DNA of 61,914 nucleotides. It comes from Deltaproteobacteria bacterium (GTDB lineage Bacteria; Myxococcota_A; Polyangia; Haliangiales; Haliangiaceae). Positions 19,308 to 27,673 of this stretch are shown here, piece by piece. The translations under genes were made by a program, and so were the position numbers. The notes under the pieces are model-generated. The model did no database searches and had not been told where the DNA came from. It saw nothing but the letters and a program-made list of their open reading frames with translations. The stretch lies in contig JAHDIH010000011.1 of the NCBI GenBank assembly GCA_020630875.1, positions 1 to 61,914 on the forward strand. Direction: 5' to 3'. The stretch's first letter is position 1; each line of letters starts with the position of its first letter.

Positions 19308-19649
19308 ATGCCAAAAGTAAAATTTGAATTGCAAAATGTAGAAGTGGAAGTAGAGGCGGGGACCTCTCTTCTGGATGCGGCCAAAGAAGGTGGCGCAAAA
19401 ATGGGGGATGCCTGCGGTGGTAATCTTGCATGCTCCACATGCCATGTGTGGGTGAATGCCGGTGAAGATTCTCTGTCTGAAATTGACGAAGGCGAAGAGG
19501 ATATTCTCGACAAAGCCTTTGATGTCAGGGCGGAGTCACGGCTTGGTTGTCAGGCGTGCGTAAGCGACCAAGATATTACATTGGTGGTCACGGAAGAATC
19601 TATTGCTGCTTGGTACGATGAGCACCCTGACGAAAAGCGTCCCGACTGA
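19308..19649 (+). CDS. fdx: [2Fe-2S] ferredoxin of the ISC system
   Basis: 113 residues. Adrenodoxin-type ferredoxin with ligands in CGGNLACSTC and a later Cys in RLGCQAC. It supplies electrons for cluster assembly on IscU. The ATG at 19308 is preceded by GGAGGG at the end of hscA. Confidence 0.96.
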   Translation: MPKVKFELQNVEVEVEAGTSLLDAAKEGGAKMGDACGGNLACSTCHVWVNAGEDSLSEIDEGEEDILDKAFDVRAESRLGCQACVSDQDITLVVTEESIAAWYDEHPDEKRPD

Positions 19650-19883
19650 ATGACTCTGTACGAGAGTCTAGTGGCAGCGTCCATCAAATGGGTGGAGTCT
19701 TCACACAAATGTGTTTTTGTACCGGAACAGTCTGGCGGAGTCGCTAAGGGAGTTCGATTGACCTTGAACGACTTCCCCGAGGAACCCATGCACACCTTGA
19801 TACTCCCCAGCGGAGAAAGATATGACTTTGATGAGTTACCATCGGGTTGGAAAGTGAAGTTTGGCATTTCTGTGGCAACGTAG
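19650..19883 (+). CDS. Small protein of unknown function in the ISC operon
   Basis: 77 residues, starting directly after the fdx stop codon. It occupies the place of iscX in the E. coli operon but shows no resemblance to IscX (no WTD or acidic helix pattern). It contains one Cys, a central LTLNDFPEEP and SGERYDFDELPSGWKVKF; it looks beta-rich and soluble. Its last 23 bases overlap the downstream thioesterase gene, so it is embedded in a coupled operon. I do not recognise the family. The tight packing argues that it is real. Confidence 0.7.
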   Translation: MTLYESLVAASIKWVESSHKCVFVPEQSGGVAKGVRLTLNDFPEEPMHTLILPSGERYDFDELPSGWKVKFGISVAT

Positions 19884-20271
19884 CGTTCGTTTCGCTGATA
19901 TCGACCACGCTGGAATCATGTACTATCCAGTATTCATTGACTGGATGCATCTGACGTTTGAGGAAGCGTTTCGGGTGCTTCGAGGAGAAGACTACTACCG
20001 TCGCTTAATTGAGGAACGCAGGATCGGATTTCCAGTGGTCACGGTAAGCGGAGACTACGTTAGACCACTGCGCTTTGGCAGCCGCGTTGACTGTGAGATG
20101 AAGGTGGAAAAGATGGGCAGAAGTTCGACGCAGCTGAAGTATCGTTTTTACACCAAAGATGGAACTCACTTTGAAGGCGGCAATACCTGCGTCACAACGT
20201 CGCTGGATCGCATGAGATCTCTGGAAACGCCGACCGATTTACGCCGTTTGTTCGATGAAATAGGGAATTAG
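19861..20271 (+). CDS. Acyl-CoA thioesterase, 4HBT/YbgC hot-dog family
   Basis: 136 residues. The motif RFADIDHAGIMYYPVFIDW contains the catalytic Asp of the 4-hydroxybenzoyl-CoA thioesterase/YbgC type, followed by YVRPLRFGSRV and the usual small hot-dog length. It should hydrolyse acyl-CoA or acyl-ACP thioesters in the cytoplasm. The start is taken as TTG at 19861 because the domain needs the residues before the first Met; this overlaps the preceding gene by 23 bases. Its place at the end of an ISC operon is unusual. Confidence 0.85.
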   Translation: MAFLWQRSVRFADIDHAGIMYYPVFIDWMHLTFEEAFRVLRGEDYYRRLIEERRIGFPVVTVSGDYVRPLRFGSRVDCEMKVEKMGRSSTQLKYRFYTKDGTHFEGGNTCVTTSLDRMRSLETPTDLRRLFDEIGN

Positions 20272-20325
20272 CGTCATTTTTTTGGTCCCAGCTAAGATAC
20301 TGCTTTACTTCAAGATTTGATTCGG

Positions 20326-20331
20326 TATCTT
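20326..20331 (+). promoter_or_regulatory. Candidate -10 box (TATCTT), possible leaderless start
   Basis: TATCTT ends 7 bases before the ATG at 20339. If it is a true -10 box, transcription would begin at or next to the start codon, giving a leaderless mRNA. The same 13 bases, GGTATCTTCCGGC, occur upstream of the citrate synthase gene at 53312. Confidence 0.3.
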
Positions 20332-20338
20332 CCGGCCA

Positions 20339-21091
20339 ATGGTCTTGGAAAACCAAAAACACGCTGCGCGAGAAATGTTCGCGTTACTCATTCCTTTTAC
20401 TGCGGACCAAACCCTGAGTTGGATTTCTGAGCAAATCGAACTAGGACGAAAAAGCGGAGAATCGGCTACTACAATCTACAGTGAAGTCGTCGGCAAGGTG
20501 GTCCACTCCGAGCGAGTCGCTGAGGCGCTGGTACACTTGGTCGAGACCGACCCTGCCGTGGTCTGCGAGCTTGCAGTGGCTAGCGAGCTCATGACCAAAG
20601 ACAAATTTAGAGTGCTGTTTGCGCAAGAGCCGAGTGAGCGTAGTCTTGAGGAATTTGTGAACATTCACGCCAGGGAAGAAAAGTATCGGGTTTTCTCAGA
20701 AATGGTTGCGGATCAGCCCGTGCTACTTCACCTGGATCCACGAAAGACAGGCGTGAAAGTACCTAGTAGTTTTGGTACTCAGGACAGATTAGTGCTTCGC
20801 TTTGGGCATGAGCTAATGCCGCCATGCGACAATTTCATGTATAACGCACGTGGCGTCGAAGCGACCTTGTCATTCGGTGGTCAGCCTTTTCACTGTGAAA
20901 TTCCGTGGGATGCCGTCTTTATTTTGGTCGGAAGCCAGGATGGCGATATGAAAGTTTGGAGCGAGTCTGCGCCGCGAGACTTGCAAGTTGAAAAAGTTGA
21001 AGAGCCTGAGTCTATGCAAGCTCCATTACCGCAGCATATTCCACCAACAACCAAAGATACGCACGTTCCCCACCTCAAACTCGTAGAGTAG
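20339..21091 (+). CDS. SspB-like ClpXP adaptor with N-terminal extension
   Basis: 250 residues. Residues ~125-215 match the SspB fold: VLLHLDPRKTGVKVP, LVLRFGHEL, ATLSFGGQPFHCEIPWDAVF and VWSESAPRD. SspB binds ssrA-tagged proteins and hands them to ClpXP. A flexible Pro/Glu linker (~216-243) ends with PHLKLVE, resembling the C-terminal ClpX-tethering peptide of SspB (ALRVVK in E. coli). Residues 1-124 are an extra helical domain that I do not recognise and that may bind another class of substrate. Standard SspB proteins are about 160 residues. No Shine-Dalgarno is seen. Confidence 0.82.
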   Translation: MVLENQKHAAREMFALLIPFTADQTLSWISEQIELGRKSGESATTIYSEVVGKVVHSERVAEALVHLVETDPAVVCELAVASELMTKDKFRVLFAQEPSERSLEEFVNIHAREEKYRVFSEMVADQPVLLHLDPRKTGVKVPSSFGTQDRLVLRFGHELMPPCDNFMYNARGVEATLSFGGQPFHCEIPWDAVFILVGSQDGDMKVWSESAPRDLQVEKVEEPESMQAPLPQHIPPTTKDTHVPHLKLVE

Positions 21092-21384
21092 TCGCTTGAT
21101 AGAATCTCCGATCGCGGGGGTATGCGAGGGCTCATGCTCCCTAGCGTCGACTTCCCCGGATCTGATCCAGGCTCGCAGGCCTTGCGCTCGATGATACTTT
21201 CTTCGCTTGTTATTCTAGTCGCTGTCGCTACAGAGCAACTATCGCGAGCCGGGTAGTAATTCAAGTCTGGCGAAGTGGCCCTGTTGGAAATTACAACAAA
21301 GTGGTTTCGTTTTCAGGCATGCGCTGGCCTCAAAAAGACCCAGCAAGTATTGAAGCTGTCGGTTCCTTGAACTAGCTTGCCGGT
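21092..21384. other. Intergenic region without a confident gene
   Basis: 293 bases. A 44-codon plus-strand frame (ATG 21122 to TAG ~21256) ends in a hydrophobic stretch, but it has no Shine-Dalgarno sequence and no recognisable relative. No tRNA or strong terminator hairpin was seen. Confidence 0.4.
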
Positions 21385-21882
21385 ATGTTTGTTGATGAGC
21401 TGAAGGTCCTTCTTAATCCGGTAGTTACGTTTCTCAAGGGGCGGGAGCTAGATTCCAACTTGCAATCAGAGTTGGACAAAGAGTTCTCAACGAGCTTTCA
21501 AGGCGATGTGTTGGCGCTTTGTAAGAAAGGCATTGCAAGTGGAGAATTTTGCAGCCGCGAAGCAGGCGGCATAAAGTACGGACGCGTCGTCAAGCCTGAC
21601 GGTTTTCACGGGTTTAGTATCGACATAGTTGAAATGGACGACATTGCGGGACCATTTCATGTTCACCCCAATGGTGAGATTGATTTAATTTTACCGCTTG
21701 ATAGCAATGCAACGTTCGATGGCAAAGGGCAGGGGTGGATGGTTTATCCTGCCGGCTCTGCGCACAGACCTACGACAAAGGAGGGGAATGCCATTGTTTT
21801 GTATCTGCTTCCTGACGGCGCAATTGAGTTCGTAAATGAAAGAGAGTACGAGGCTGCACGAACAGGCAATTACCAGCCGTAG
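21385..21882 (+). CDS. DUF4863 / hydroxylaminobenzoate lyase-like cupin protein
   Basis: 165 residues. The C-terminal half has a cupin-like metal site: PFHVHPNGEIDLILPL, then GWMVYPAGSAHRPTT and LYLLPDGAIEF. This pattern is that of the DUF4863 family, which includes PnbB-type 4-hydroxylaminobenzoate lyases. The N-terminal half is helical. Actual substrate unknown; no aromatic degradation genes are nearby, so another role is likely. Confidence 0.65.
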   Translation: MFVDELKVLLNPVVTFLKGRELDSNLQSELDKEFSTSFQGDVLALCKKGIASGEFCSREAGGIKYGRVVKPDGFHGFSIDIVEMDDIAGPFHVHPNGEIDLILPLDSNATFDGKGQGWMVYPAGSAHRPTTKEGNAIVLYLLPDGAIEFVNEREYEAARTGNYQP

Positions 21883-21891
21883 TGCAAATAG

Positions 21892-21918
21892 AAAAAGCCC
21901 GAGCTGCATCACTCGGGC
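21892..21918 (-). terminator. Rho-independent terminator
   Basis: On the minus strand a GCCCGAG/CTCGGGC stem is followed by TTTTT. It ends the minus-strand lipoprotein gene at 21937. Confidence 0.8.
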
Positions 21919-21936
21919 CTTCAAACCAGCTGGTAT

Positions 21937-22530
21937 TTAGTTCTTGCGAATGGAGTTGCAAGAATCGATGACGTTTTTAAGACCTTCTTTGTCTGCAATG
22001 GCGCCATAGCACTTGTAAGTGGTTCCTGCGATGACTCTTCTCACTTCAAAGCTGTAGTTGGTTCCCACTTCATTGGCTTCGTTGTCAAGCTTGGAAGACG
22101 TGTAGGAAAGGATCCAGCCGTCATCTGTCTCAGACTTGCTGACCCATTTTTTGAAGAATATTTCTTTCGCATCCTTCTGTGCTTGTTTGAAGTTTGTGTT
22201 GAGCGCATCTCCTTTTATTTCACGTATCGTAAAACCAAAACGGTCGTCTTTGGTATGGAAGCCTGCGGCACCACCAATACCGTTTGGGGTTACCCCATTA
22301 GGAACGTCAGCTTGGAGGCCGTGGACATTAGGAATTTTCTTCCATGCACCGACTGTTGCTACCGGGGCAGGACTAGCTGTTGGCGTCTTCGCTGCTACGG
22401 GCTTGGCCGCGGCTTCCTTGACAGTAGCAGCAGAAGCGACGCTTCCTGTTTTCTTCTGGGCGTTGTCTTTGGTGGAGTCCTTGCAGGCGGACGCTAGACT
22501 GAGGCATAAGATGATTGGTATTAACTTCAT
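21937..22530 (-). CDS. Putative lipoprotein
   Basis: 197 residues. The signal MKLIPIILCLSLASAC has a lipobox. An Ala/Thr/Pro-rich tether (~25-62) leads to a compact domain of about 130 residues beginning AWKKIPNVHGLQADVPNGV, with C-terminal cysteines in KCYGAI and SCNSI. I recognise no family. It is followed by its own terminator. Confidence 0.65.
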   Translation of the reverse strand: MKLIPIILCLSLASACKDSTKDNAQKKTGSVASAATVKEAAAKPVAAKTPTASPAPVATVGAWKKIPNVHGLQADVPNGVTPNGIGGAAGFHTKDDRFGFTIREIKGDALNTNFKQAQKDAKEIFFKKWVSKSETDDGWILSYTSSKLDNEANEVGTNYSFEVRRVIAGTTYKCYGAIADKEGLKNVIDSCNSIRKN

Positions 22531-22590
22531 GCTTGAAGATCTAGCACCTTCTTCAGGTTTACCCAGGCCTTTTTTGCGTTGGTGAAAAGG

Positions 22591-23268
22591 CTAACTAGAG
22601 AACTTCATCGTTTTGGAACTGCGAGACGCCGTACTTTTTACAGCTTCTTCCGCCTCGGCATCCGACTTGGCGATCACCCAACCAATGTTTGGTTGTTCGT
22701 CTTCCAAGTATTTTGCTACTTCAAATGCTTTGCTAGCGAAACCGTACTCTCCGATGATCACCTGTGATACCGGGGGACGGCTTTGTTGCAGTGCACCAAT
22801 TAGCCCTAAAAGAGAGTTGGTCGCGAGGACGTCGCATTTGTATTTCTTCTGTAGCTCGGCTCTTTGGTGTTCCATTAACGTAGCGGTGTTGGTCCCGAAC
22901 AGCAGGACCGTCGGTTGGTGTTTGCGCAAAACTTCAGTGTACACTCGAAATCCTATGAAGTCCCTTAGCTCGTCGGTTACTTGTGTAAACCTAAGACTGG
23001 TAGTGGATTTAAACGAGCGAACTTTTGCGACCGGCGCGTCTATGGAGCCATCGGCATCAAACAGTTGAACCACCATTTCTTCCTCTTTGGGGAGCGTTCC
23101 TTCTACAGAAATTCCCCCGAGACTGAAATCTTGAACGCGGAAACTACCACCGTGACCTGACACCAAGCCCGCCATTTTGTTTGCCCGAAACCGGATTGTT
23201 TTGCGTTTGTCTTTGGCAGATCTGGTTTGGAGTATCACTCCGTCGGATCTAGTCTTGTTTTTGATCAC
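22591..23268 (-). CDS. PilZ-domain protein with receiver-like C-terminal domain
   Basis: 225 residues. PilZ signature: basic KRKTIRFR near residue 25 and DFSLGG near 47, the two c-di-GMP-contacting elements. The C-terminal ~110 residues (from TVLLFGTNTATL) form alternating strands and helices like a response-regulator receiver, but no acceptor Asp is evident where it would be expected. It probably links c-di-GMP to motility or surface behaviour. GAGGAA precedes the ATG. A 10-bp inverted repeat lies ~40 bases upstream. Confidence 0.78.
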   Translation of the reverse strand: MIKNKTRSDGVILQTRSAKDKRKTIRFRANKMAGLVSGHGGSFRVQDFSLGGISVEGTLPKEEEMVVQLFDADGSIDAPVAKVRSFKSTTSLRFTQVTDELRDFIGFRVYTEVLRKHQPTVLLFGTNTATLMEHQRAELQKKYKCDVLATNSLLGLIGALQQSRPPVSQVIIGEYGFASKAFEVAKYLEDEQPNIGWVIAKSDAEAEEAVKSTASRSSKTMKFSS

Positions 23269-23307
23269 TGTAGTTCCTCATATGTGAATACCATACACCA
23301 TGTTTGA

Positions 23308-23338
23308 ATACTTGTACTGTGAGCTAACGTACAAATAT
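23308..23338. repeat. Inverted repeat upstream of the PilZ gene
   Basis: ATACTTGTAC (23308-23317) and GTACAAATAT (23329-23338) are inverted copies with one mismatch, separated by 11 bases. The centre-to-centre distance of 21 bases, two helical turns, is typical for a dimeric regulator site. Located between the PilZ start codon and the terminator of the next gene. Confidence 0.5.
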
Positions 23339-23454
23339 GGGACGACCTATCACGACAGGTGGTCCCTCAATCTACCCAAAAGGCTCTTATGGATGAGAAC
23401 TCGCTGAGATTGAGCGTTGCGATTAGACCGAAGCGTTCAACCCCTGTAATGTCC

Positions 23455-23494
23455 GAAAAACTAGAACGCCCCAAGGTATTCAACCTCAGGGCGT
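23455..23494 (-). terminator. Rho-independent terminator
   Basis: On the minus strand ACGCCC-TG-AGGT pairs with ACCT-TG-GGGCGT around a short loop and is followed by a T-rich tract. It ends the transglutaminase-elicitor gene. Confidence 0.8.
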
Positions 23495-23513
23495 CCCATT
23501 AACACGTTCTTAC

Positions 23514-25694
23514 TTACTCAGCAGCAGTGGTTAGTTTGTACGAACCACTGTTGTATCCCAACACCATGATGTGCAGCTTACCGTTGGACTGAGGGGTAAT
23601 GGTGACTACCTCATCACCGGATGCGGTGTATCCCGCGGATAGGTACGCGCTAGTAGTAGGGTCTTGATTCATTTGGATGTAAAGGTCCATGTCGCTAGAC
23701 GAGAACGTCCTTACGTATACTTTTTCTCCGGCAAGTACATCAAGAGTGTAAATCTTGGACTCGCCACTTCCGAGGCTTCCTGATTCGTCAAGGTGAGTAA
23801 TCGTATCTACCGGTTCAATTGGAGTTTCTTCACCGCTACCATCGATGTATTTGATGTTCAGGCTGAAGTCGGTCGTTGTTGAATAGCCTTGAACGCTCAC
23901 GTAAACCTCACCACCCACTACGGAGCAGCTTTCGTCGGAGTCACTTCGGTAAGGCCGGCAGTCGTATGCAAGAGCGGATGGCGCTGAACCTTTTCTGACA
24001 TACAGGTCCGCGTCCGCGTCGCCAGACAAGTTGGCGGTTAAGGTGGTCCCTGGAGCAACGTGGTACGGACCGAAGTGTTTCCACTCACCCTTTTTCACGG
24101 TGTCAGCTTCATCAACGGTAACTTCTTCTCCAGTACCGGTGTTGTTGTCTGCAACGATTGATAAGTCGAGTAGAGTCTTCACGTTGGAGTAGCGAATCTT
24201 TCCTTCTGCTGTCGTAGAACCACGGTGACTGGTCGGCAGCCAAAGAAAGTCAGGATGTTCGTTTTTGGAGGCGCCAATCCACTCTCCGCCGATGATTTTT
24301 CCGTCAGCGTCTAGTTCAAGAATGTACTCGTAGTTGTCTTCATGGGTGTAGCGATCTATGTCTGATGCGAGGTTTCCGTCGCGAGATGCGGGGGATTCTG
24401 CAATAAAGTCTACGTCGGAACGTATGTAGTAAAGTGATTTGGCATCCGGGTTGAATGCGTACTCGGTTTCGACAACGGTACCCACGGTGGCCTCAATCGC
24501 TACGCTGGTTCCTGTGGCACCAGATTCCCAGCGAACCCCGACGTACATTTCCGATGCGCCCGCGGGAACTACCAGAGTGCATGACTCGTCTGCGTCGTTA
24601 CTGTTACTTTCGCAATCAAACGAACGAAGCGTTGGTTCAGCATCCCAGCGGACGTAGAGATCCGCATCGAGGTTGCTGTCGCCGATCATTTCAACCGTCA
24701 CGTCGGTACCAGGTGTAACGTCAACTGGGTCAAACTTGTTCCAGATTCGCCCACTCACTTTTACCGCATCAAAAGTGTGAATCTGTCCGTTGCCCGATGG
24801 CCCATCTTCCACTCCGATAAGTCGGTTGGCTTCCTCTGGCGTTACTTCGCGTTGCTCAAGAGTGCGGTAGCCGCGCAACGGTTGATTCCACACTTCAGCA
24901 TCGAAAGTGCGGTCGTAAACAAACGATTGTCCCTGAATCCCAAGGTAGTTTGTCATGAGTACATGCCACGTTCCCGGGTTGGTGTCTCTGCACTCAGGAT
25001 TACGGTCGGTAGGGCGTCCGTAGCTATCCCATGCAATTGCTTCATCCCCGTCTTCAATGTCCTGAAGGTTGCAACGAAGGGAAACGAATCGAGTGTTGGT
25101 TCTGTCGTATGCAAGCGTGATAAGAGCTTTGATGTCGTTGATTGCGAAGTCGACGCCGTTGTGCGTAACCGGTTGTTCCGGTTCTGGAACGAGAATCGCA
25201 GCGGGGGCCCAAGCGTGACAAATTCCAAACCAAGTCGGAACGCAGTAGCCACTGTCCTTGCCGTCGCGAATGGCGCACTTTTCTACTAGGTCAGCGTTGC
25301 AATCCGCATCTTTATCGCACGCGGTTCTCCAGCTCATGCTGTCGATTCCGTGATCACGTGAAACGGCATCTTCGATACCTTCAACGCCAAACGCCTGCCC
25401 GTACTTGGTAGACGGAGGGGGATTGTCGCCATCCCACTTGTAGTTGATGTTGTCTTGATAAGTCGGCCAATAGTTTCCTGCCCAAGGAATATTAGGAATT
25501 TCCGCATTTTGTGGAAGTTCTGCCAAACGATATTCAAGATCGTTGCTGAACATACGAGGGTCGTCGCCGCTTCCCCAACGTTCGCTTTTGCCGTCGGCCC
25601 CACCTTTAACGTTGTCCTCGGCTATTTTCTTTCCAGAAGGGTCACTTCCGCAGCCGATTAGAACGATGCTCAAAATTACAACTTTCTTAATCAT
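23514..25694 (-). CDS. Secreted transglutaminase-elicitor-type lipoprotein with PPC domains
   Basis: 726 residues from ATG 25694 (MIKKVVILSIVLIGC, lipobox). Residues ~45-310 match the transglutaminase elicitor family first known from Phytophthora: WFGICHAWAPAAILVPEP with predicted nucleophile Cys159, then NGVDFAINDIKALI and later GTWHVLM with a candidate His. The C-terminal part has three pre-peptidase C-terminal (PPC) beta-sandwiches, each with DADLYVR or MDLYIQ near its middle. PPC domains are common on secreted proteins of this group. Likely a protein crosslinking or amidation enzyme on the surface or released. Followed by its own terminator. Confidence 0.85.
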   Translation of the reverse strand: MIKKVVILSIVLIGCGSDPSGKKIAEDNVKGGADGKSERWGSGDDPRMFSNDLEYRLAELPQNAEIPNIPWAGNYWPTYQDNINYKWDGDNPPPSTKYGQAFGVEGIEDAVSRDHGIDSMSWRTACDKDADCNADLVEKCAIRDGKDSGYCVPTWFGICHAWAPAAILVPEPEQPVTHNGVDFAINDIKALITLAYDRTNTRFVSLRCNLQDIEDGDEAIAWDSYGRPTDRNPECRDTNPGTWHVLMTNYLGIQGQSFVYDRTFDAEVWNQPLRGYRTLEQREVTPEEANRLIGVEDGPSGNGQIHTFDAVKVSGRIWNKFDPVDVTPGTDVTVEMIGDSNLDADLYVRWDAEPTLRSFDCESNSNDADESCTLVVPAGASEMYVGVRWESGATGTSVAIEATVGTVVETEYAFNPDAKSLYYIRSDVDFIAESPASRDGNLASDIDRYTHEDNYEYILELDADGKIIGGEWIGASKNEHPDFLWLPTSHRGSTTAEGKIRYSNVKTLLDLSIVADNNTGTGEEVTVDEADTVKKGEWKHFGPYHVAPGTTLTANLSGDADADLYVRKGSAPSALAYDCRPYRSDSDESCSVVGGEVYVSVQGYSTTTDFSLNIKYIDGSGEETPIEPVDTITHLDESGSLGSGESKIYTLDVLAGEKVYVRTFSSSDMDLYIQMNQDPTTSAYLSAGYTASGDEVVTITPQSNGKLHIMVLGYNSGSYKLTTAAE

Positions 25695-25759
25695 GGCGGG
25701 TGAATAGCACATGTCTTACCGGATGCAATCTTAAATAAATTACAATTGCCCGCATTTGC

Positions 25760-26428
25760 CTACATTGGGGATCGTTTGACTCCTAGGAGCAGACCATCAG
25801 GAGTGGGAATGTTGGCGCAGTCGTAGTAACGACTCGCTAACTCATGGAATTTACGCATGTTTACCGCTGCTTCCACTTGGCGTGAGACAAGTTCACCGAA
25901 GAGGAAGCTGTTATCTCCAAGGAGAAGCCCACCTGTTTTGGTGTGCGATACGGCCCACTCGGTGTAGCGATGGTAGTTCTCTTTGTCCGCATCGAGGAAA
26001 ACCGCATCAAAGGGGCCATGCTCTTCAATCGATGGCAGGTTGTTCAAGGCAGGACCAACAAGAATCGTTACTTTGTGCCAAAGGTTGGCTTGCTTTAGGT
26101 TGGCGGTGGCCACTTGAGCATGATGCGGATCGTTTTCAAACGTGTAGAGGTGACCGTCCTCTGGCAAGTGACTGGCAATCCAACACGCCGAGTAGCCAGC
26201 GAGGGTCCCTACTTCTACGACCTTTTTGGCCCCTGCAAGCTTTAGCAACATGCCCACAAACTTTCCTTCAGACTTTCCGACCATGATCGTTGGAATTTCA
26301 TTGTCGCCAGCACTACGGAATACGTCGTCAAATGGTGCGGGTTTTCCAAGATGGGTTTCTTCTAGATATGTAAGAATGTCCGCGTCACCATAGAAGTTTC
26401 GTCCAGCTCTAGATTTTTCGTCTGCCAT
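25760..26428 (-). CDS. SAM-dependent O-methyltransferase (class COMT-like)
   Basis: 222 residues. Methyltransf_3 family: SAM-binding KKVVEVGTLAGYSACW, then the acidic strand end HLYTFENDPHH, FDAVFLDADKENY (metal-binding DADK) and GGLLLGDNSF. These cation-dependent enzymes methylate catechol-type or other small hydroxylated substrates. It lies 34 bases after the COG3146 gene and is likely in one operon with it. Substrate unknown. Confidence 0.92.
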   Translation of the reverse strand: MADEKSRAGRNFYGDADILTYLEETHLGKPAPFDDVFRSAGDNEIPTIMVGKSEGKFVGMLLKLAGAKKVVEVGTLAGYSACWIASHLPEDGHLYTFENDPHHAQVATANLKQANLWHKVTILVGPALNNLPSIEEHGPFDAVFLDADKENYHRYTEWAVSHTKTGGLLLGDNSFLFGELVSRQVEAAVNMRKFHELASRYYDCANIPTPDGLLLGVKRSPM

Positions 26429-26462
26429 GGGCGCATCCTACCTCGCAAAACACTTTGTCGCC

Positions 26463-27590
26463 TTAGTTTTTGTAAGGAGAACGCGTCGCTAACTCTTTCA
26501 TTCGTCTTTGCACTTCGCTTTTTTCTTGTGGCAAAAACTCTTCGATAGCAGAGGAAAGCCTGGGAGCCCTGATCCAATGACTACTAAACGTCGGACGTGG
26601 CATAAATCCTCGCAAAAGTTTGTGGCCGCCTTGAGCACCTGCTTCGAAAAGAGCAATGTTGTTATCGATGCAAAAGTCAATGCCTTGGTAGTAGGCAAGC
26701 TCGAAATGGAGGAACGGTACCTCGCACTTACAGCCCCAATACCGGCCGTACAGAGCGTTTTGGCCAACCCAGAATTGCGCGGCAGCCGCGATTTCTTCTC
26801 CGATGTAAGCCGCGACAATCATCATTTTCTCTCCTAGAGCGTCTCGTGCCGCTTCAAAGAAACCAGGACGCAGATAGTCGTAGCCGCCGTGTTCATGGAC
26901 CGTATTGCGATAAAAGCCATCCATCGCTTGAAGCGCCTCATTTGGAATGTCCTGCCCCCTGTAGGTTTCTATCTTTGAAATTCCAGCGATCGCTTCTCGC
27001 CGCTCCCGACGAATTTGTTTTCGTTTACGTGAGGTCATGGTGTTCAAAAACGTATCAAAAGACTCATATTTTTGATTTTCCCAATGGAATTGAAAGCTAG
27101 CGCGAGGCATGAAGTCTGATGAGCGTAACATTGCTTGTTCGGACTGGGTGCAGAACAACCAGTGGACCGAGCTTGCGGAAATGTCGGTGGCGATTTCTAG
27201 GACCACGGAAATTAGCGCGTCGGCTGTTTCCTCGGGGGCATCCTTCGCGAGAAGGATTCGTTTTCCTGTCGCTGGCGTTAGCGGCGCCGCCATTACGATT
27301 TTTGGGTAGTAGGGCACGCCCATACGCTCGCTTGCGTTGGCCCATTGCCAATCAAAAATGTACTCCCCGTAGCTGTGGGACTTGATAAATGCTGCTAGAG
27401 CACCTACGAGCCGTTCGTCTTCGTAGGCCGTAACGTACAGCGGTTGCCAGCCGCTATCACCGCCAATAGAACCGGTGGACTCAAGCGAGCTGAGGAACCC
27501 GTAGAGTAAAAAAGGTGAATTACCGTGATTCAGCGCATCCCAGGCGGATGCTTCAACCTCCCCAACGGAGCCAAAAATCTCGATTTTCAC
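26463..27590 (-). CDS. COG3146 (DUF482) GNAT/FemAB-type acyltransferase
   Basis: 375 residues, the usual length of this family. Characteristic segments: NSPFLLYGFLSSLE near the start, SYGEYIFDWQWA, SRKRKQIRRERR and the C-terminal FEAGAQGGHKLLRGFMP. The fold is a tandem GNAT as in FemAB peptidyl transferases; reported annotations include peptidoglycan biosynthesis, without proof. It precedes the O-methyltransferase on the same strand. Confidence 0.88.
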   Translation of the reverse strand: MKIEIFGSVGEVEASAWDALNHGNSPFLLYGFLSSLESTGSIGGDSGWQPLYVTAYEDERLVGALAAFIKSHSYGEYIFDWQWANASERMGVPYYPKIVMAAPLTPATGKRILLAKDAPEETADALISVVLEIATDISASSVHWLFCTQSEQAMLRSSDFMPRASFQFHWENQKYESFDTFLNTMTSRKRKQIRRERREAIAGISKIETYRGQDIPNEALQAMDGFYRNTVHEHGGYDYLRPGFFEAARDALGEKMMIVAAYIGEEIAAAAQFWVGQNALYGRYWGCKCEVPFLHFELAYYQGIDFCIDNNIALFEAGAQGGHKLLRGFMPRPTFSSHWIRAPRLSSAIEEFLPQEKSEVQRRMKELATRSPYKN

Positions 27591-27673
27591 ACCTTGAGAC
27601 TATCAGAGAAGCGCTAGGCGGGAAATCAAATGCAACCCTTGCCATGGAGCTGGTGGGGATATAAACAGTAGTC

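Noticed and set aside
21122..21256. A 44-codon frame with a hydrophobic end in the gap after the SspB-like gene
   Set aside because: No Shine-Dalgarno, no family and no conserved context; could be chance.
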